64,000 nt of DNA from SG8-39 sp041558415 (GTDB lineage Bacteria > Pseudomonadota > Gammaproteobacteria > Burkholderiales > SG8-39): NCBI GenBank assembly GCA_041558415.1, contig JBFFEY010000011.1, positions 15,152-79,151 on the forward strand, in the 5' to 3' direction. The translations under genes and the position numbers were made by a program. Below, piece by piece: positions 26,250 through 40,384 of this stretch (position 1 is the stretch's first letter; every line of letters begins with the position of its first letter). The notes under the pieces are model-generated. The model was not told where the DNA came from. It ran no database searches and was given only the letters and a program-made list of their open reading frames with translations.

Positions 26250-26540
26250 CTAGCGCCGGCCAACCGCGTCCTTGAAGCCCTGCCCCGCCGCAAACGCCGG
26301 GATGGTCTTTGCCGTAATCTTGATTTCCTTGCCGTTCATCGGACTGCGGCCGTTGCGCGCCTTTCGCTTGCGCGGCATGAACGTGCCGAAACCGACGACC
26401 GTTACGCGATTGCCTTTTGCCACGTTAGAGACGATGGCGTCGAACATCGCGTTGACCGCCTCACCGGCTGTGGACTTGCTCAGGTTCCCCGACTTCGCGA
26501 CGACCCGCACGAGATCCGACTTGGTGACGACGGACGGCAT
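26250..26540 (-). CDS. HU-family DNA-binding protein
   Basis: A 96-residue histone-like protein. It has the HU/IHF helix pair (TKSDLVRVVAKSGNLSKSTAGEAVNAMFDAI), the GFGTF turn and a basic beta arm (MPRKRKARNGRSPMNGKEI). A consensus AGGAGG lies 6 nt before the ATG, matching a strongly expressed gene, and a clear terminator follows. HU homodimers compact and bend DNA. Which HU paralogue (alpha/beta) it is cannot be told. Confidence 0.95.
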   Translation of the reverse strand: MPSVVTKSDLVRVVAKSGNLSKSTAGEAVNAMFDAIVSNVAKGNRVTVVGFGTFMPRKRKARNGRSPMNGKEIKITAKTIPAFAAGQGFKDAVGRR

Positions 26541-26792
26541 GACATTCCTCCTATGTCAACGAGGCCCGGATGACGGGCTCTTTTCGAGTATCGCTTCCGC
26601 GAACATCGCTCAACCGTGATGTCGCGTCGACAAAGCCCGCGCGAGAGCGCGCATCGTATCCAAATCAAAAACGGAAGACAATGCGCGCACGCAAACTTTT
26701 TTTCGCTTGCGTTGAATTTTTTCTCGTGCGCACGGTTCGCGCATGCGAAGGCAAGCATTTAACATCTGCGCATCGCATCGATTGATAGCGCG

Positions 26793-28409
26793 ATGAATTC
26801 GAATGCGCCAAGCGGAACGCTGACACTGAGCGCACTGCTCGCGGCGCGCGCGGCGACGGCTGGCGGCGCGCCGATGCTGGTCGATCGCGGGCGGCCGATC
26901 GCCTTCGCGGAGATCGCCGCCGAAAGTCGCCGCGTGGCGACAGCCTTCGCGCGCCTCGGCATAGGCCGCGAAGATCGTGTAGCACTTTGGCTTCCGAACG
27001 TATCTGCTTGGCTGACCTGTTTTTTTGCTTGCGCGCAGCTCGGTGCAATCGCGGTGTCGGTCAACACGCGCTTTCGCGCGCAGGAGGTAGCGGACATCGT
27101 CGGACGTTCCGGTGCACGGCTGCTGGTCTACTGGCCGGGGTTCAAGGGCATTGATTTCTCGGCCATTCTGACGGAGGTGGCCGAGGCGGCGCCCACCGCG
27201 CTCGCCGGCATCGAGGCGCTGATCGCCTATGCCGAAGCCGAGTCAGCAGCGCCGCACCACATCGCCGGCAGAGCGGTGCATGCTTATGGTGCGCTCGCCG
27301 GCGAGCTGCCGCGGCAACGGGATGACGCAACGCCGGATGCCGGCTGCATTCTGTTCACCACCTCCGGCACGACCAAGGCGCCCAAGTTCGTGCTGCACGA
27401 CCAGCGCGCGGTGGTCGCGCACGCGCACGACGTGGCACGCGGCTTCGGGCTCGACGCGGACGCCGTGATGCTCCTGGTCCCGCCGCTGTGCGGCGTGTTC
27501 GGTTTCTGCTGCGCCATGGGTGCGCTCGCCGCCGGGCGGCCACTTGTCATGCGGCCGGCCTGGGATGCCGCGCAGGCCGCCGCTGACATCGCCGCACAGC
27601 GCGTCACCCACGCCAACGCGACCGATGAGGCCATCGCGCAGCTGCTCGCCCACAGCAGGACGGAACCGGCGTTCCCGAGCGTGCGGTTCTTCGGCTATGC
27701 GTCGTTCAACCCTTCGCTCGACGATATCGTCGAGCGCGCCGCCGCGCGCGACCTGACGCTCGTCGGGCTGTATGGCGCGAGCGAGGTGCAGGCACTGTTC
27801 GCACGGCAGGACGAGAACGCGCCGCTCGCCGAACGCGGGCTTGCCGGCGGCCGACCGGTGAATCCGGCGGCACGCGTGCGCGTGTGCGATCCCGAGTCCG
27901 GCCGTGTCTTGCCGCACGGCGAAGCCGGCGAGCTCGAGTTCTTCTCGGCCAACAGCCGCATGGTCGGCTACTTCGGCAATCCGCAAGCGACGCACGCCGC
28001 GCTCAGCGAGGACGGTTTCTACCGTTCGGGTGACCTCGGCTACACCACCGCCGACGGGCGTTTCGTTTTCCTCGCGCGCATGGGCGATTCGCTGCGGCTC
28101 GGCGGCTTTCTCGTCAGCCCGCTCGAAATCGAAGCCGTGGTGCAGCAGGCGCCCGGCATCGCCGCCTGCCAGGTGGTCGGCGTACCGGGGGCGGCGGGGC
28201 TGGTGGCGGTGGCATTCGTGATCCTCGCGCCGGGTGCGACGCTCGACGAAGCCGCCCTGCGCGCGCACGTCGGCGCTCGGCTGGCACGGTTCAAGGTGCC
28301 GCAGCGCATCGTGCCGCTGGAGGCCTTCCCGGTCACGCCGGGCGCCAACGCAACCAAGATCCAGAAGGGCAAGCTGCGCGAGATGGCCCAAGCGCTGCTC
28401 GCGCCGTGA
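26793..28409 (+). CDS. AMP-dependent acyl/aryl-CoA ligase
   Basis: A 538-residue ANL-superfamily enzyme. The P-loop FTTSGTTKAPKFV is near residues 188-200, a GLYGASE-type motif follows, then YRSGDLGYTTADGRFVFLARMGDSLRLGG (the hinge), and the C-terminal Lys is in TKIQKGKLRE. It activates a carboxylate as adenylate and usually transfers it to CoA; the substrate is not predictable, though fatty or aromatic acids are likely. Divergent from HU across a 250-base AT-rich spacer. The downstream UDG-like gene starts 10 nt after its stop. Confidence 0.88.
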   Translation: MNSNAPSGTLTLSALLAARAATAGGAPMLVDRGRPIAFAEIAAESRRVATAFARLGIGREDRVALWLPNVSAWLTCFFACAQLGAIAVSVNTRFRAQEVADIVGRSGARLLVYWPGFKGIDFSAILTEVAEAAPTALAGIEALIAYAEAESAAPHHIAGRAVHAYGALAGELPRQRDDATPDAGCILFTTSGTTKAPKFVLHDQRAVVAHAHDVARGFGLDADAVMLLVPPLCGVFGFCCAMGALAAGRPLVMRPAWDAAQAAADIAAQRVTHANATDEAIAQLLAHSRTEPAFPSVRFFGYASFNPSLDDIVERAAARDLTLVGLYGASEVQALFARQDENAPLAERGLAGGRPVNPAARVRVCDPESGRVLPHGEAGELEFFSANSRMVGYFGNPQATHAALSEDGFYRSGDLGYTTADGRFVFLARMGDSLRLGGFLVSPLEIEAVVQQAPGIAACQVVGVPGAAGLVAVAFVILAPGATLDEAALRAHVGARLARFKVPQRIVPLEAFPVTPGANATKIQKGKLREMAQALLAP

Positions 28410-28419
28410 ACGGCATCGC

Positions 28420-29112
28420 GTGAGCGCCGCCGTCGACCGCTTCGTCGCGCAGCTGCGCGCATTTTCCGGGCCGAACGTCTTCAATCCCTGGGCCGACTTC
28501 GATCCGGCGCACGACGCCTTGCGCGCGGCACCCGCGATCCGCGGCCGCCAGCTCGCCGCCTACCTCACCGAACGCGCTTCGCGCGCACGCCTGCTGCTGG
28601 TCGCGGAAGCCGCCGGCTACCAGGGCGCCAAGTTCTCCGGCATCGCCATGACCTCGGAGCGCATTCTGCTCGGCCATCTCGCGGCCAAAGGCATCACGCC
28701 GCAGGACGTGATTCGGCTACCGCCCGAGCGCACCAGCCGGCCCGCGGAAAAGCCGCTCGGGTTCAACGAGCCGACTGCGACGGTGGTCTGGGGCACGCTG
28801 CTCGGCGCAGGCGTCGATCCGCGCGCCTGGGTCAACTGGAATGCCTTCGCCTGCCACCCGCACCGGCCGGGCGCGCCGCTGTCCAACCGCACGCCGACGC
28901 GAACCGAGCTGGAAGCCGGCCGCGAACTATTGCGTGGCTTCCTGCAGCTCTACCCGCGCGCCGAGGTCGTTGCCCTCGGCCGGCACGCGGCCCATTCGCT
29001 CGGCCTGCTCGAGGTGCCGCACCGCGCGGTGCGGCACCCCTCGATGGGTGGCGCCAGCCGCTTTCGTGCGGAGATCCTCGCAATCGCCGCGGCGCTGCAG
29101 GCGAAACGCTAG
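28420..29112 (+). CDS. Uracil-DNA glycosylase-superfamily protein
   Basis: A 230-residue protein starting at a GTG (SAAVDRFVAQLRAFSGPNVFNPWAD). It carries EAAGYQGAKFSGIAMTSER, WNAFACHPHR and a late AVRHPSMGGASRF, whose HPS is the leucine-loop/His motif of the UDG fold. This subgroup is usually annotated as uracil-DNA glycosylase, but activity on uracil is not certain. Its TAG stop shares a CTAG with the stop of the convergent dehydrogenase gene. Confidence 0.78.
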   Translation: MSAAVDRFVAQLRAFSGPNVFNPWADFDPAHDALRAAPAIRGRQLAAYLTERASRARLLLVAEAAGYQGAKFSGIAMTSERILLGHLAAKGITPQDVIRLPPERTSRPAEKPLGFNEPTATVVWGTLLGAGVDPRAWVNWNAFACHPHRPGAPLSNRTPTRTELEAGRELLRGFLQLYPRAEVVALGRHAAHSLGLLEVPHRAVRHPSMGGASRFRAEILAIAAALQAKR

Positions 29113-30029
29113 CCGGCGCTTTTGTCCTGCGACGCGATTTCGGTGTGCGTGCGCTGCTCGACCCAGCGAAACAGGTCGCTCACGTTGCGGCCGGCGCCGA
29201 ATGCCTGCAGCGCCGTGCGCCACAGCTGCTCGCCCAGCCCGCTCATCGGCAGCGGCAGCTCCGCCTCGCGCGCCAGCGACATCGCAATGCCGATATCCTT
29301 CACCATCAGCTCGAGCTTGAACGGGTCGTCGAACTTGCGGCTGAGGATGCGCTGGCCGACGTGGTTCTGCGTGACCCAGGACATCCCGGTCGACTCGTTC
29401 AGCACCGCGTTCATGGCTGCGGGGTCGAGGCCGTAGCGCTTGCCGATCACCAGTCCCTCTGCGGTGGAGAGGAATGTGAGTGCGGTGATCAGGTTGTTGA
29501 TGCATTTCATCGCATGCCCTGCACCAAGCGGACCGAGGTGAAAGAGCGCGCGCCCCATGCGCCGCAGAATCGGCGTCACGCGCGCGACCGGCGCCGCCTC
29601 GCCACCGACCATGAACACCAGCTGCGCGCTCTGCGCCCCGACCTGCGCGCCCGAAACCGGCGCATCGACCATGTCGACGCCGTTCGCGGCGAGCGCCGCG
29701 GCCGTGCGGCGTGTCAGCCAGGGCTCGGACGACGAGGTGTCGAGCAGCAGCGTGCCGCGCGCGAGGCCACCGAGCAGTCCCGCTTCGCCCAGCGCGACCC
29801 GCTCGACTGCCTCGCCGTTCGGCAGCATGGTGATGACGATGTCGGCCTGCGACGCGAGCGCCTGCGGCGTGGGCGCGGCCGATGCGGCCGGATGCGCCGC
29901 GACGAAGCCGCGCAGCGCGGTTTCATCGATATCGTGCACCGTGAGCGGGTATCCCGCAGCGAGCAGGTGCCCCGCCATCGGCGCGCCCATGACGCCTAGA
30001 CCGACGAAGCCGATGCGCGTCGCAGCCAC
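29109..30029 (-). CDS. 3-hydroxyisobutyrate dehydrogenase-family NAD(P)-dependent oxidoreductase
   Basis: About 306 residues. The Rossmann motif is RIGFVGLGVMGAPMAGHLL, the substrate-binding motif DAPVSGAQVGAQSAQL, and the catalytic Lys lies in GAGHAMKCINNLI. It belongs to the beta-hydroxyacid dehydrogenase family, which also covers tartronate semialdehyde reductase. GTG 30029 (VAATRIGFVGLG) is taken as the start because the residues before it are Arg-rich and unlike the family. It is 22 nt downstream of the small monooxygenase-like gene. Confidence 0.85.
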   Translation of the reverse strand: MAATRIGFVGLGVMGAPMAGHLLAAGYPLTVHDIDETALRGFVAAHPAASAAPTPQALASQADIVITMLPNGEAVERVALGEAGLLGGLARGTLLLDTSSSEPWLTRRTAAALAANGVDMVDAPVSGAQVGAQSAQLVFMVGGEAAPVARVTPILRRMGRALFHLGPLGAGHAMKCINNLITALTFLSTAEGLVIGKRYGLDPAAMNAVLNESTGMSWVTQNHVGQRILSRKFDDPFKLELMVKDIGIAMSLAREAELPLPMSGLGEQLWRTALQAFGAGRNVSDLFRWVEQRTHTEIASQDKSAG

Positions 30030-30051
30030 CGGCGGTTCGCGCCGCGCGCCC

Positions 30052-30258
30052 CTACGCGGATTTGGCGAGCCGGTCGAAATGCCCCACCGCCGGCGGCGCC
30101 GCACGGAACGGCTCGACGATCGCCCGCCATGCCTGGCACGCGGCCGAGCCGCGAAAGCCCTTGGCCCTCGCGATCGCCGTCTCGACGCTCTTCCTGATCG
30201 CCGCGTCGAATTCGGCCTGCTGGCCCGGCGGGATGCGGATGTCGGCGAGCTCGAGCAT
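30052..30258 (-). CDS. Short antibiotic-biosynthesis-monooxygenase-like protein, probably internally deleted
   Basis: A 68-residue protein, MLELADIRIPPGQQAEFDAAIRK... ending AVGHFDRLAKSA. Both ends match an ABM (ferredoxin-like fold) family of about 98 residues that I recall with two GFRG-like sites, one before and one after a 30-residue middle segment. Here the protein runs directly from KGFRG into SAACQAWRAIVEPF, so the central beta strands appear to be missing in frame. It lies between cysK (14 nt) and the dehydrogenase (22 nt). The second ATG is used because AGGA lies 5 nt before it. It may be a non-functional remnant. Confidence 0.65.
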   Translation of the reverse strand: MLELADIRIPPGQQAEFDAAIRKSVETAIARAKGFRGSAACQAWRAIVEPFRAAPPAVGHFDRLAKSA

Positions 30259-30272
30259 CATGGTCCTGCCTG

Positions 30273-31250
30273 TCAAAGCCCTTCGAACAGCGGCGTCGAC
30301 ATGTAGCGCTCGGCGGTCGACGGCGCGAAGCACACCACGGTCTTGCCCTTGTTTTCCGCGCGCGCCGCCACCTGCAGCGCGGCATGGATGATCGCGCCCG
30401 AGGAGATGCCCACCGGGATGCCGTCTAGCTTGGCCACCTTGCGCGCCATGGCGAAGGCCTCCTCGTTGGCCACGGCAATCACCTCGTCGATCAGCTTGGT
30501 GTCGAGGATATCGGGCACGAAGCCCGCGCCCAGGCCCTGCAGCGCGTGCGGCCCCGGCTGCCCGCCCGACAGCACCGCGCTGTCCTTGGGCTCGACCGCG
30601 ACGATCTTGAGCGCCTTGTTTCGCGGCTTGAGCACCTCGCCGCAGCCGGTCAGCGTGCCGCCGGTGCCGACGCCGGAGACGAGGATGTCAACCTTGCCGC
30701 CGGTGTCGGCCCAGATTTCCTCGGCGGTCGTACGGCGGTGAATCTCGGGGTTGGCCGGGTTGCCGAACTGCCAGGGCATCACCGAATTCGGAATCTCTTT
30801 CAACAGCTTGTTCGCCGCGTCGATCGCGCCCTGCAGGCGCTGCTCCTTCGGCGTCAGCACCATCTCCGCGCCGAGCAGCGCGAACATCTTGCGGCGCTCG
30901 ACCGACATCGACTCCGGCATGGTCAGGATGCAGCGGTAGCCGCGCGCCGCGCACACGAAGGCGAGCGCGATGCCGGTGTTGCCGGAGGTCGGCTCGACGA
31001 TCACCGAGCCCGGGCCGATCTTGCCCTCGGCCTCGAGCGCCTCGATCATCGAAAGCCCGATGCGGTCCTTCACGCTGAGCAGCGGGTTGAGGTACTCGAG
31101 CTTGACCAGCACCTGCGCGACCGCGCCGACTTCCTGTGCCACCCGATTGAGACGCACCAGCGGCGTATTGCCGATCACCTCGGCGATGGAGTCGTAGACG
31201 CGCTTGCGGAGCGGTCCGTCCAGCTTGAGTGGTTTCGGCTTTGCGGCCAT
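30273..31250 (-). CDS. cysK: Cysteine synthase A (O-acetylserine sulfhydrylase)
   Basis: A 325-residue PLP enzyme that makes cysteine from O-acetylserine and sulfide. IGNTPLVRLNRV starts the fold; the PLP lysine is in LLSVKDRIG, and PTSGNTGIALA and GVGTGGTLTGCGEVLK bind the cofactor and phosphate. The C-terminus is the CysK type (PVGISSGAIIHAALQVA). The start MAAKPKPLKLDGPLRKRVYDSI is 163 bases from the divergent quinone-reductase-like gene. It is first in an apparent cysK / ABM-like / dehydrogenase operon. Confidence 0.93.
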   Translation of the reverse strand: MAAKPKPLKLDGPLRKRVYDSIAEVIGNTPLVRLNRVAQEVGAVAQVLVKLEYLNPLLSVKDRIGLSMIEALEAEGKIGPGSVIVEPTSGNTGIALAFVCAARGYRCILTMPESMSVERRKMFALLGAEMVLTPKEQRLQGAIDAANKLLKEIPNSVMPWQFGNPANPEIHRRTTAEEIWADTGGKVDILVSGVGTGGTLTGCGEVLKPRNKALKIVAVEPKDSAVLSGGQPGPHALQGLGAGFVPDILDTKLIDEVIAVANEEAFAMARKVAKLDGIPVGISSGAIIHAALQVAARAENKGKTVVCFAPSTAERYMSTPLFEGL

Positions 31251-31413
31251 GGCAGTCTCGCTTCCTGTTTGGTTTCGGACGTTATTGCGGGCTTGACCCG
31301 CGATAGTACCGCGATTGCGATGCGCGGCGCAGCGCGCACCGCTCGCAAAACCCGCGCCGATGCGGCAGACTTGCGCCGCCCTTTTTACCCAAGACCACGA
31401 TGAAAGAGCAGAC

Positions 31414-32370
31414 ATGAAAGCGGCCATGATCGTCGAAACCGCGAACGCCACTGCGCTCGAAATGCGCGAGGCCCCCACGCCCGAGCCGGGCCCGCAGCAG
31501 CTGCTGCTGCGCGTCAAGGCGAGCTCGCTAAACCGCGGCGAGCTGCTGCCCAGCGGCAAGCCCGGTGCGCGCCCGGGCGGCGTCGAGGCGGTCGGCGAAG
31601 TCGCTGCGCTCGGCAAGGGCGTCAAGGGCCTCGCCGAGGGCGCGCGCATCATGGCGCGCTGCAAGGGCGGCTTTGCGGAATACGCGCTGGTCGACGCCGG
31701 CGAGGCGATCGTCATTCCGGATCGGCTCTCCTGGGAGCAGTCCGCGGCAGTGCCGATCGTGTTCCTCGTCGCCTACGACATGCTCGTGCCCTACGGCCGC
31801 GTGCAGCGCGGCGACTGGGTGCTCGTCACCGCGGTGTCTTCGGGCGTCGGCGTGGCGAGCCTGCAGCTCGCCAAGGCGCTGGGTGCGCGCGTCATCGGCA
31901 CCTCGGGCTCGCCGCAAAAGCTCGAGCGGTTGCGCGCCCTGGGGCTCGACGCCGGCGTCGCCACGGCCGGCGAACTCGCTGCCGAGGGGATGCGCATCAC
32001 CGACGGGCACGGCGCCGACCTCTCCATCAACAACGTCGGCGGCAGCGTGTTCCCGCAGCTGGTGCGTGCCGCGGCCTACCGTGGGCGCATCGCCATCGTC
32101 GGCTACGTCGACGGCGCACTCGAGGCGCCGCTCGACCTCAGCGCCGTGCACTCGAACCGGCTCGAGATCTTCGGCGTCAGCAATCGGCTGAGAAGCGCCG
32201 CCGAGCGCGCCGAGACCGTTGCCGGCTTCACCCGCGACTGCCTGTCATGGTTCGCCGACGGCAGCATCCAGCCGCTGGTCGACAAGGTGTTCGCGTTCGA
32301 CGCGCTGGCCGAGGCAAAAGCCTACTTCGACCGTAACGCCCACGTCGGCAAGGTGGTGTTGCGGCTGTAG
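31414..32370 (+). CDS. Zinc-independent MDR-family NADP oxidoreductase (quinone-reductase-like)
   Basis: A 318-residue medium-chain dehydrogenase/reductase. The GroES-like domain (LLLRVKASSLNRGELLPSG ... GGVEAVGEVAALG) lacks the catalytic zinc Cys/His ligands. The Rossmann domain has AVSSGVGVASLQLAKALGARVIGTSGS. This is the quinone oxidoreductase / enoyl reductase type. M at 31414 (MKAAMIVETANATALEMREA) is the family start. It converges with the DsbA-fold isomerase gene, with 4 bases between stops. Confidence 0.86.
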   Translation: MKAAMIVETANATALEMREAPTPEPGPQQLLLRVKASSLNRGELLPSGKPGARPGGVEAVGEVAALGKGVKGLAEGARIMARCKGGFAEYALVDAGEAIVIPDRLSWEQSAAVPIVFLVAYDMLVPYGRVQRGDWVLVTAVSSGVGVASLQLAKALGARVIGTSGSPQKLERLRALGLDAGVATAGELAAEGMRITDGHGADLSINNVGGSVFPQLVRAAAYRGRIAIVGYVDGALEAPLDLSAVHSNRLEIFGVSNRLRSAAERAETVAGFTRDCLSWFADGSIQPLVDKVFAFDALAEAKAYFDRNAHVGKVVLRL

Positions 32371-32374
32371 CCGC

Positions 32375-32983
32375 TCAGTCGGCGCGCTGCGCGATCGCCT
32401 CCTCCAGGTCACGCAGCCGGTCCTTGCCGAAGTACATGTCGTCGCCGACGTAGAAGGTCGGCGCGCCGAAGGTGCCGCGCGCCACCGACGCCTCGGTGTT
32501 CCTGAGCAGCGCGTCCTTCACGTCTTGGTCCTGGATGCGCGCCAGGATATGCGCCGCGTCGAGCCCGGATTCCTCCAGCGCCGCGCGGATCACCGCAGGG
32601 TCGTCCATCTTTTTCGGCGCTTCCCACATGTGGTGGAACACCGCGTCGACGTAAGGCATCAGATTGCCGTCCAACTGCGCGACGATCGCGCCGCGCATGA
32701 TGCTCACCGTGTTCACCGGAAAGTGCGGGTTCCACTGGAACTGCGTCAGACCGTGCTTCTCGATGAAGCGCCGCATCTCGAGGCGCTGGTACTCGAGCTT
32801 GTTCTTCACGTCCTTGAACTGCACCATCGGCGCGACGTTGTGGGTCAGCTTGAACACGCCGCCGAGCAGGATCGGCACGTAGACGAAGGCCGCGCCGCTG
32901 CGCTGCTCGATGCCGAGAATCAGCTTGTGGGCGAGGTAGGCGTTCGGGCTGCCGAAATCGAAATGGAATTCCACCTGTGTCAT
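32375..32983 (-). CDS. 2-hydroxychromene-2-carboxylate isomerase-like DsbA-family protein
   Basis: A 202-residue kappa-GST/DsbA-fold protein. The N-terminal FHFDFGSPNAYLAHK has the serine position typical of HCCA isomerases instead of a CxxC. TFGAPTFYVGDDMYFGKDRL near the C-terminus is the cis-Pro and family tail. HCCA isomerase acts in naphthalene catabolism with glutathione, but many homologues have unknown substrates. It lies 30 bases downstream of the SDR gene on the same strand. Confidence 0.86.
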   Translation of the reverse strand: MTQVEFHFDFGSPNAYLAHKLILGIEQRSGAAFVYVPILLGGVFKLTHNVAPMVQFKDVKNKLEYQRLEMRRFIEKHGLTQFQWNPHFPVNTVSIMRGAIVAQLDGNLMPYVDAVFHHMWEAPKKMDDPAVIRAALEESGLDAAHILARIQDQDVKDALLRNTEASVARGTFGAPTFYVGDDMYFGKDRLRDLEEAIAQRAD

Positions 32984-33013
32984 GCGCGCCTCCGTGACCG
33001 CAACGGCACCAGC

Positions 33014-33734
33014 CTACCAGCGTTCCATCCAGGGCCGCAGGTCGAGCTCGAAGGTCCAGGCGTCGCGCGGCTGGCAGTGCAGCTGCCAGTAGGCCTCGGC
33101 GATGTGCTCGGGATTGACGATGCCGTCCTCGTCCTTGAGTGCGTAGCGCTCGGGAAAGTTCTCGCGGATGAAGGCGGTGTCGATCGCGCCGTCGATCACC
33201 ACGTGCGCGACGTGGATGTTCTTCGGCCCGAGCTCGCGCGCCAGGCTCTGCGCGAGCGCGCGCAGCGCGTGCTTCGCGCCGGCGAAGGCGGCGTAGTGAG
33301 CCGAGCCGCGCAGGCTCGCCGTGGCGCCGGTGAAGAGCATCGTGCCGCGGCCGCGCACCGCCATGCGCCGGGCCGCCTCGCGCCCGGTGAGAAAGCCCGC
33401 GAACGCCGCCATCTCCCAGATCTTGAAGTACTTGCGCGCGGTCTCGTCGAGGATCGAAGACGGCACGTTGGCGCCGACATTGAAGACGAAGACCTCGATC
33501 GGCCCGACCTCGCGCTCGACCGTTTCGAACAGCTCGACGACCTGCTCTTCGCGCCGCGCGTCGCTGCCGAAGGCGCGCGCGCGGCCACCCGCGGCTTCGA
33601 TTTGCGCAACCAGCGGCGCGATCGCCTGCGCACTGCGTCGCGTCACGCAGGCGGTGTAGCCCTCGCGCGCGAAGCGCCGCGCCACCGCACCGCCGGTGGC
33701 GTCGCCGGCGCCGATGACCAGCGCCACGCCTTTG

Positions 33735-33742
<8 letters not shown>
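33014..33742 (-). CDS. SDR-family protein lacking the catalytic tyrosine
   Basis: A 242-residue protein with an SDR fold: ALVIGAGDATGGAVARRFARE for cofactor, FVFNVGANVPSSILD in place of NNAG. In the active site it reads FTGATASLRGSAHYAAFAGAKHALRALAQ. When the Lys is aligned with the YxxxK motif, Phe occupies the Tyr position. Normal SDR chemistry may be absent or altered. I recall similar glucose-1-dehydrogenase-like proteins with this feature. Its first 8 nt overlap the 3' end of the histidine kinase gene, so it may be translationally coupled to the kinase. Confidence 0.82.
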
Positions 33743-38828
<5,086 letters not shown>

Positions 38829-38957
38829 GCCCTCCCCCAACAAAACGCGTGATCGCGCAGTGTAACCCCACGCCCGATCAATCCGGCGTGGCGCGCGCGA
38901 TCTGCGCTATGCTTCGCTGCCGCACGCGGTGCGGCCAACCACCACAACAGGAACCCC

Positions 38958-39626
38958 ATGAAGAAAATCGCAGCCGCCCTCGCGGCCGGGCTCGCGCTGG
39001 GCAGCGCCAGTGCGGCCGAACTGAGCGAAGAGCAGAAAACCTTCTACGCGCTGGGCCAGGTGCTGGCGCGCAACGTTTCGACGTTCAGCCTGACGCGCGC
39101 CGAGCTCGACGCCGTGCAGCAGGGCTTTCGCGACGGCGTGCTCGGCGCGAAGAGCGCGGTCGACATGAACGTCTACGGACCGAAGATCCAGCCGCTGGCG
39201 ACCGCGCGCCAGGCCGCGGTCGCCGAAAAATCGGCCGCAGCCGGCAAGGCGCAGCTCGCCAAGGCGGCGCAAGAAAAAGGCGCGCTGAAGGCACAAAGCG
39301 GACTCGTCTACCTCGCGCTGCGCGAGGGCAAGGGCGCCAAGCCGGCGGCGACCGACACCGTCCGCGTGCACTACCGCGGCACGCTGATCGACGGCACCGA
39401 GTTCGACAGCTCCTACAAGCGCAAGGAACCGACCGAGTTCCCGCTAAACGGCGTCATCCCCTGCTGGACCGAGGGCGTGCAGATGATGAAGGTCGGCGGC
39501 AAGGCGCGCCTGACCTGCCCGCCGGAAACGGCCTACGGCGAGCGCGGCGCCGGCGGCGTGATCCCGCCCAACGCGACGCTCACCTTCGAGGTCGAACTGC
39601 TGGAGATCAAGCAGGCCGCCAAGTAG
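38958..39626 (+). CDS. FKBP-type peptidyl-prolyl isomerase, periplasmic (FkpA-like)
   Basis: A 222-residue exported protein. The signal peptide MKKIAAALAAGLALGSASA is followed by an N-terminal dimerisation domain (ELSEEQKTFYALGQVLARNVS...), a long helix rich in Ala, Lys and Gln, and an FKBP domain (DTVRVHYRGTLIDGTEFDSSYKR ... PPETAYGERGAGGVIPPNATLTFEVELLEI). It acts as a folding catalyst and chaperone in the periplasm. It converges with the spermidine-synthase-like gene and has no obvious terminator. Confidence 0.93.
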   Translation: MKKIAAALAAGLALGSASAAELSEEQKTFYALGQVLARNVSTFSLTRAELDAVQQGFRDGVLGAKSAVDMNVYGPKIQPLATARQAAVAEKSAAAGKAQLAKAAQEKGALKAQSGLVYLALREGKGAKPAATDTVRVHYRGTLIDGTEFDSSYKRKEPTEFPLNGVIPCWTEGVQMMKVGGKARLTCPPETAYGERGAGGVIPPNATLTFEVELLEIKQAAK

Positions 39627-39644
39627 CAACGCCTGCGGTGGCCG

Positions 39645-40370
39645 CTACGAGGTCGCGCGCGCAACGTAGATCGTGTTCGCGGCCTCGTACCCGGTGTACG
39701 GGTTGTCGAAGTGCACGACATGCGTCTGCGAGGACACGAAGACTTGGGCGAGCGCGCTCTCGAATTCGGCATCCGGCGGCTCGTTCGACCACAGTGCAAA
39801 CACGCCGCCCGGATTAAGGTGGCGGGAAGCCGCCCGCAGGCCTGCGGGCGCGTAGAACGGGCCGCGCCGCGCATCGAGCACGTGGCGCGGCGAATGATCG
39901 ACATCGAGCAGCACGGCATCGAAGCGGCGCGCGGCGTCCTCCGGATCCAGGCCGCCCTGCGCCGCGCCTGCCAGCGCAAAGAAATCGCCCTGCAGCAGGC
40001 GACAGCGCGGATCGGCGCACAATTGCCCGCCCAGCGGCACAAGCCCTTTGCGGTGCCAGCCGAGCACCGGGGCGAGCAGCTCGATCACCAGCAGCGAGCG
40101 CACGGACGGTTTCCCGAGCACCGCCGCGGCGGTGTAGCCCAGTCCGAGCCCGCCGACGACGACATCCGGATGCGCCGCGCGCACGGCGGCGAGGCCATGC
40201 TCGGCAAGCGCGACCTCGCCCGCCGTGAAGCGGCTCGACATGAGGAAGTCGTCGCCGAGCTTCACTTCAAGAAGCGGTTCGCCTCCCAGGACGGGGTCGC
40301 GGCGCCGGCGCAGCACCAGCTCGCCGAGCGGCGTGCGGCAGTAGTCGAGCTCCTCGAATTCCGTCGTCAA
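39645..40370 (-). CDS. Spermidine-synthase-like (polyamine aminopropyltransferase fold) protein
   Basis: About 241 residues: a Rossmann domain with VVGGLGLGYTAAAVL and VIELLAPVLGWH, then DAVLLDVDHSPRHVLDARRGPFYAPAGL and GGVFALWSNEPPDAEF. This is the SpeE-like methyltransferase fold, but typical polyamine-site residues are hard to place, so enzymatic role is open. No ATG is found; a TTG at 40370 (LTTEFEELDYCRTPLGELVLRR) is the best guess and is uncertain. The end of the gene upstream (stand-alone FimV domain) is 14 nt away. Confidence 0.75.
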   Translation of the reverse strand: MTTEFEELDYCRTPLGELVLRRRRDPVLGGEPLLEVKLGDDFLMSSRFTAGEVALAEHGLAAVRAAHPDVVVGGLGLGYTAAAVLGKPSVRSLLVIELLAPVLGWHRKGLVPLGGQLCADPRCRLLQGDFFALAGAAQGGLDPEDAARRFDAVLLDVDHSPRHVLDARRGPFYAPAGLRAASRHLNPGGVFALWSNEPPDAEFESALAQVFVSSQTHVVHFDNPYTGYEAANTIYVARATS

Positions 40371-40384
40371 ACGGGCCGCGGTAT

